From an uncultured Pelagibacteraceae bacterium (GTDB lineage: Bacteria > Pseudomonadota > Alphaproteobacteria > Pelagibacterales > Pelagibacteraceae), in NCBI GenBank assembly GCA_902632875.1, contig CACPEI010000006.1, positions 1-28,917 on the forward strand: DNA of 28,917 nucleotides, given 5' to 3'. The notes under the pieces are model-generated. The model did not search any database. It was given only the letters and a program-made list of their open reading frames with translations, and was not told where the DNA came from. The position numbers and the translations under genes were made by a program. Of the stretch, positions 25,283 through 28,917 are shown piece by piece. Each line of letters opens with the position of its first letter. The first letter of the stretch is position 1.

Positions 25283-25712
25283 TAATTATTTTTTTTAATA
25301 CATTATCAAAATTAATTACTTCTTCTGAGCTAGAATTAAGTAAAGCATTATAAATTCTTTTTTTTTGTACCTCAAAAATTTCTTTAAAAATTTTTTTACC
25401 TTTTTCATTAAGAAAAATATGTTTCACACGAGTGTCTTGTTGATCTTTTTTAAATATAATAGCCTCTATTTTGATTAGATCTTTTAAAACCCTATTTAAA
25501 CTTTGTTTAGTAACCTTCAACCTTTTTAGTAATTCTGAGATTGAAATACCCTCATACATTGATAGTAAATGTATCACTTTTTGATGAGCTAAACCTATTG
25601 AATATTTATTAAGGACTTTCTTGGAGTCAGAAAATGTTTCTCTATAACTAATAAACAATTTTTCTATTAATTCTTTTAATTGATCGTCTTTTAGATATAA
25701 AAGTTGTTTCAT
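25275..25712 (-). CDS. MarR-family transcriptional regulator
   Basis: 145 residues from ATG at 25712. A winged helix-turn-helix in the middle (ISISELLKRLKVTKQSLNRVLKDLIKIEAIIFKKDQQDTRVKHIFLNEKGKKIF) has the MarR recognition helix and the D-x-R beta-wing, flanked by dimerisation helices. MarR proteins are usually repressors released by small ligands or oxidation, and no ligand can be inferred. A TTG at 25721 would add three residues. I prefer the ATG because TATAAT on this strand at 25735-25740 puts the start of transcription near 25728, giving a short leader to the ATG. It overlaps the response regulator by 8 bases and is divergent from ilvE, whose promoter interleaves with its own. Confidence 0.85.
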   Translation of the reverse strand: MKQLLYLKDDQLKELIEKLFISYRETFSDSKKVLNKYSIGLAHQKVIHLLSMYEGISISELLKRLKVTKQSLNRVLKDLIKIEAIIFKKDQQDTRVKHIFLNEKGKKIFKEIFEVQKKRIYNALLNSSSEEVINFDNVLKKIINE

Positions 25713-25727
25713 TATTGGCAAGTTATA

Positions 25728-25756
25728 TTGACATATTATAGATACAAAGATATTTT
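25728..25756 (+). promoter_or_regulatory. Predicted sigma-70 promoter of ilvE
   Basis: A perfect TTGACA (25728-25733) and TATTTT (25751-25756) are separated by 17 bases. The predicted start is near 25763, leaving a leader of about 12 bases with no clear Shine-Dalgarno. The -35 and spacer overlap the divergent marR -10 (25735-25740). Confidence 0.6.
25735..25740 (-). promoter_or_regulatory. Predicted -10 element of the marR-regulator operon
   Basis: A perfect TATAAT is read on the minus strand, 22 bases before the marR ATG. The best candidate -35 (TTACTG, 25763-25758, 17-base spacing) is weak, which would suit an activated or self-regulated promoter. It lies inside the ilvE promoter spacer. 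Confidence 0.45.
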
Positions 25757-25775
25757 TCAGTAAGAATATTTCATA

Positions 25776-26657
25776 ATGATACCTTACGATAAAAGATCAG
25801 GAAAAATATGGTACAATGGCGAATTAGTTGATTGGTCAGATGTTAAAGTACATGTTTTAAGCCATGGATTACACTATGCAAGTTGTGTTTTTGAGGGAGA
25901 ACGAGTTTATGACGGCACGATCTTTAAATTAGAGGAACATACTTCAAGATTATTTTACTCAGCGAAAAGAATGGGTTTCGAAATTCCTTATACAGAAGAG
26001 GAAATAAATTCTGCTAGTAAAAAAATTATTGCAACACAAAAAGTTGAAAATGGATATGTAAGACCAGTAGCCTGGCGAGGAAGTGAAATGATGGCTATTT
26101 CTGCCCAGCATACAAAAATTCATGTAGCAATTGCCACGTGGGAGTGGGGATCTTACTTTGATCCAAAGCTTAAAGTAGAAGGTATAAAGTTAAATATATC
26201 TAAATGGCGAAGACCAGCACCAGATACTATTCCATGGGATACCAAAGCTTCAGGGCTTTATATGATCTGCACTCTCTCTAAACACGAAGCTGAGAAACAG
26301 GGTTATACAGATTCCTTAATGTTAGATTATGAGGGTAAAATTGCTGAGGCGACGGGTGCTAATATTTTTTTTAAAGATAAAAATGGAGAACTTCATACAC
26401 CAATTCCAGACTCATTTTTAGATGGCATTACAAGAAGAACTGTAATTGACATTGCTAAGTCTAAAAACATTAAAGTTCATGAAAGAAAAATAGATCCAAG
26501 TGAACTTTCAAATTTTGTTGGATGTTTTTTAACTGGTACAGCTGCAGAAGTGACGCCAGTATCTTGTATTTCCGAGTATCAGTATAAAGTTTGTGATATG
26601 ATAATTAATCTTAACGAAAGTTACCAAACTTTAGTGAAAAAGAAAAAAGCAGCTTAA
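25776..26657 (+). CDS. ilvE: Branched-chain amino acid aminotransferase
   Basis: 293 residues of the fold-type IV PLP aminotransferases. It catalyses the last step of Val, Leu and Ile synthesis (and first step of breakdown), moving an amino group from glutamate. Blocks seen are HGLHYASCVFEGERVYDG, the cofactor Lys157 in PWDTKASGLY, LMLDYEGKIAEATGANIFF with the PLP-pyridine Glu, and FLTGTAAEVTPV, the phosphate-binding TGTAAE loop typical of IlvE. D-amino acid transaminases and ADC lyase share the fold but not this full set. It has its own promoter (25728-25756). It converges on pgsA with a 4-base TTAA overlap in which each strand reads TAA. Confidence 0.95.
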   Translation: MIPYDKRSGKIWYNGELVDWSDVKVHVLSHGLHYASCVFEGERVYDGTIFKLEEHTSRLFYSAKRMGFEIPYTEEEINSASKKIIATQKVENGYVRPVAWRGSEMMAISAQHTKIHVAIATWEWGSYFDPKLKVEGIKLNISKWRRPAPDTIPWDTKASGLYMICTLSKHEAEKQGYTDSLMLDYEGKIAEATGANIFFKDKNGELHTPIPDSFLDGITRRTVIDIAKSKNIKVHERKIDPSELSNFVGCFLTGTAAEVTPVSCISEYQYKVCDMIINLNESYQTLVKKKKAA

Positions 26658-27238
26658 TCTTTGTTATCTTCTGAAATTGCATGATCAATGCCTTTCCGCA
26701 TATACTCATATCCTGTAAAAAGCGTCAAAGCTGCAGAAAGCCATAATAAAACGATTCCGATTGTTTGTGCGTTATAATCTTGAAAATTTATAATTTTATT
26801 TCCAGTTTCCCCTGATAGTAAAAGAGCAATTGAAACCATCTGTAAGACAGTTTTTAATTTGGCTAGATTTGAAACGGGCAGTTTAATTTTACCTTCAGCT
26901 AAAAATTCTCTTAAACCAGAGACTAGAATTTCACGAGTAAGAATAATTATAGCAGCAATAACCTCGTAACTCCGGATAGTACCATCCATCACCAAAAGAA
27001 TAAGAGCTGCAGCAACAATTATTTTGTCTGCAATTGGATCCAATAACTCACCAAGCTTTGACTCTTCTCCAAGTAATCTTGCTAACATACCATCTAAAAA
27101 ATCAGTAAATGAGGCAACTAAGAATAATATTAGAGCGGTCAGATCTCCATAAAAACCAGGCAAATAAAAAGCCAAAACAAAAAAAGGAACAATTAAAATT
27201 CGACCAACGGTTAAAATGTTTGGTATTTTTCTAAGCAT
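26654..27238 (-). CDS. pgsA: CDP-diacylglycerol-glycerol-3-phosphate 3-phosphatidyltransferase
   Basis: 194 residues with four or more membrane helices. The CDP-alcohol phosphotransferase signature D-G-x2-A-R-x8-G-x3-D-x3-D is complete in FLDGMLARLLGEESKLGELLDPIADK (about 47-72). The N-terminal RKIPNILTVGRILIVPFFV is typical of PgsA and separates it from Pss and cardiolipin-type members. It makes phosphatidylglycerol phosphate, the first committed step to the phosphatidylglycerol that Lgt consumes. It follows uvrC after 5 bases, and uvrC-pgsA is a widely conserved order. The 3' end overlaps ilvE by 4 bases. Confidence 0.95.
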   Translation of the reverse strand: MLRKIPNILTVGRILIVPFFVLAFYLPGFYGDLTALILFLVASFTDFLDGMLARLLGEESKLGELLDPIADKIIVAAALILLVMDGTIRSYEVIAAIIILTREILVSGLREFLAEGKIKLPVSNLAKLKTVLQMVSIALLLSGETGNKIINFQDYNAQTIGIVLLWLSAALTLFTGYEYMRKGIDHAISEDNKD

Positions 27239-27243
27239 ATTAT

Positions 27244-28917
27244 TTATTCGTGAAAGAAGTTATATATCTTTTTTGCAACTTTTTCCTCAACACCTTCTAC
27301 TGATTTAATCTCATCTAAGCTTGCAGACTCAACTGCCCTCGCAGAGCCAAAATGATTTAATAAAGCTTTTTTTCGTATGGAACCTACGCCATCGATTTGA
27401 TCAAGTAGAGATCTACTAATTCCTTTCTTTCTTTTTGCTCTATGTGCACTTATCGCAAATCTATGGGCTTCATCACGCACTCTTTGTAAAAAAAATAAAG
27501 TAGGATCATTTTTCGCAAATTTAAAATCTTTGCCATTATGGAAAAAAGTCTCATTTCCACTATTTCTAAATTTACCCTTAGCTATAGCTATAACTGGTAT
27601 TTCATTTAACCCTAATTCATTAAGTGTTTCTCTTGCTGATGAATATTGGCCCTTGCCACCATCAATTAGCACAAGATCAGGAAAAGATAAGAAATTACCT
27701 TTTTCTTGAATTGCCCGCTTAAATCTTCGACCCAAAACTTCCCTGATCATACCATAATCGTCTTGCTTAAAATTTTCGTTTTTAATATTAAACTTTCTGT
27801 ATCTTTTTTTAATAAAACCCTCTTCTCCATAAGTAATTAAAGCACCAACACTGTTTGTTCCTTGAATATGACTATTATCGTAAACCTCAATTAAACTTAA
27901 ACTATTTTCAATTTTAAATTTTTTTGCAATTTTATCTAATAACTCTTTATTATTTTGGTTTTCATAAAGATTTCTATTTAAACTGTTCTTCGCATTTTTT
28001 ATTGCAAGATTTATTACTTTAAGTTTTGAACCTTTTTTAGCAACAGAAATGTTTATCTGTTTATTTTCTTTTTTTGAAAGTGTAGCTTCTATCAATTTTT
28101 TTTCTCTGATTTCCTCACTAAGAATTATCGATCTAGGAACTGCTTTGTTTTCATAAAACTGAGATACAAAAGAATTCAAAATATTATTTAATTTTTCATC
28201 AGGATCATGTTTCGGAAAAAAAGCTTGATTTCCCCAGTTTTGTTTTGATCTATAAAAAAATACCTGAATACATGTTTTTCCAGATTCTTTATATCCAGCA
28301 ATTACATCAGCTTCATTTAAATTTACATCACTAATTGTTAGGGAAGATTGAATTATATTTAATGATTTTATCTTATCTCTTATTATTGCAGCTTTTTCGA
28401 AATCTAGTTCCTCACTTGCACTTTCCATTTGATCAGAAAGAGTTTGTTGAATCTTTCTAGATCTTCCTTTACTTAAAAATTCATCTGCTGCATCAACAAG
28501 TTTTGAGTAATCTTTTTTATTTATTTTTCTCCCGCAAGGACCAGCACATCTTTTAAGAAAATAATTAAAACAAGTTTTGTCTCCTGCCTCTACTTGTTTG
28601 TCAGTGCATGATCTTAGCAAAAAAATTCTTTGTAAAGTTTTTATTGCACTATTTACAGCAAGTGAACTTGCAAAAGGTCCATAGTATTTCCCAGATTTAT
28701 TTTTAGCTCCTCTGTGTCTTTCTATTCTTGGAAATTCATGGTTGGAAATAAATATATAAGGAAATGATTTATCGTCCTTAAGCAAAATATTAAATTTTGG
28801 TTTATGTTTCTTAATTAAGTTTGCCTCTAAAAGAAGTGCCTCGCTTTCATTGGTGGTTGTTGTAATTTCAAGTTTGATTGTTTGTGAGAGCATTCTTTCT
28901 GTTCTGATAATATGATT
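27244..28917 (-). CDS. uvrC: Excinuclease ABC subunit C, 5' end outside window
   Basis: At least 557 residues. The frame stays open to the right edge (NHIIRTERM precedes an internal Met at 28893), so the N-terminal part of the GIY-YIG nuclease that makes the 3' incision is cut off. Present are [30 protein letters not shown] and a four-cysteine region (RSCTDKQ ... [14 protein letters not shown]) that fits the UvrC iron-sulfur site. The UVR motif [16 protein letters not shown] for UvrB contact follows. The RNase H-like C-terminal nuclease is seen in [16 protein letters not shown] and [10 protein letters not shown], and tandem helix-hairpin-helix motifs end the protein ([34 protein letters not shown]). 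It completes nucleotide excision repair incision with UvrAB. pgsA follows after 5 bases. Confidence 0.96.
   Translation of the reverse strand, partial: NHIIRTERMLSQTIKLEITTTTNESEALLLEANLIKKHKPKFNILLKDDKSFPYIFISNHEFPRIERHRGAKNKSGKYYGPFASSLAVNSAIKTLQRIFLLRSCTDKQVEAGDKTCFNYFLKRCAGPCGRKINKKDYSKLVDAADEFLSKGRSRKIQQTLSDQMESASEELDFEKAAIIRDKIKSLNIIQSSLTISDVNLNEADVIAGYKESGKTCIQVFFYRSKQNWGNQAFFPKHDPDEKLNNILNSFVSQFYENKAVPRSIILSEEIREKKLIEATLSKKENKQINISVAKKGSKLKVINLAIKNAKNSLNRNLYENQNNKELLDKIAKKFKIENSLSLIEVYDNSHIQGTNSVGALITYGEEGFIKKRYRKFNIKNENFKQDDYGMIREVLGRRFKRAIQEKGNFLSFPDLVLIDGGKGQYSSARETLNELGLNEIPVIAIAKGKFRNSGNETFFHNGKDFKFAKNDPTLFFLQRVRDEAHRFAISAHRAKRKKGISRSLLDQIDGVGSIRKKALLNHFGSARAVESASLDEIKSVEGVEEKVAKKIYNFFHE

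Noticed and set aside
1..28917. Mobile element, CRISPR array, toxin-antitoxin or biosynthetic cluster
   Set aside because: Nearly all of the sequence is assigned to core housekeeping genes, with no gap over about 90 bases. I saw no direct-repeat arrays, transposase or integrase motifs.

Overview
This window looks like core chromosome from a streamlined, very AT-rich alphaproteobacterium, most likely the SAR11 / Pelagibacter group. The reasons are the low G+C seen by eye throughout and the almost complete absence of intergenic DNA. There is also a cell-cycle type GANTC methyltransferase with the CcrM C-terminal domain, and alphaproteobacterial gene orders (mutY/DUF721/dsbA/smc; petABC; prs-rplY-pth-ychF). 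The species assignment is inference. I see no insertion sequence, phage gene, CRISPR array, integrase or rRNA. One tRNA gene is present, and no gap exceeds about 90 bases.

Layout, left to right. Bases 1-4163 (minus strand) hold DUF721/DciA, a DsbA-like oxidoreductase, a short SMC, AtpI and the start of AtpB, whose gene runs off the left edge. Bases 4164-6289 (plus) hold mutY and an FAD monooxygenase. Bases 6286-8740 (minus) hold a uracil-DNA glycosylase-like protein, rnhB and ccrM. Bases 8752-12671 (plus) hold a TPR lipoprotein-like or exported protein, ispE, tRNA-Gln(UUG) and the CCA-adding enzyme. Bases 12668-14448 (minus) hold trmL, hemF and greA. Bases 14539-17099 (plus) encode the three-subunit cytochrome bc1 complex. 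Bases 17076-23028 (minus) hold lgt, a MidA-like methyltransferase, pgeF, prs, rplY, pth and ychF. A UbiK-family gene (23079-23327, plus) follows. Next comes a MarR / response regulator / histidine kinase operon (minus), divergent from ilvE (plus). Last are pgsA and a 5'-truncated uvrC (minus).

Functionally the genes cover DNA repair and chromosome maintenance (smc, mutY, UDG-like, uvrC, ccrM, rnhB, DciA), translation and tRNA metabolism (tRNA-Gln, cca, trmL, rplY, pth, ychF), aerobic energy metabolism (petABC, hemF, ATP synthase F0) and envelope lipid synthesis (ispE, lgt, pgsA). There is also one two-component system.

The most interesting signals are regulatory and structural rather than a new gene cassette. 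The ccrM promoter carries two of the enzyme's own GANTC sites in its spacer and -10. A tRNA ends three bases before the CCA-adding enzyme's start codon. dciA and mutY start codons are back to back with no base between them. All five convergent gene pairs overlap at their 3' ends. The SMC appears to lack a hinge, and the UDG-like protein has altered family motifs.
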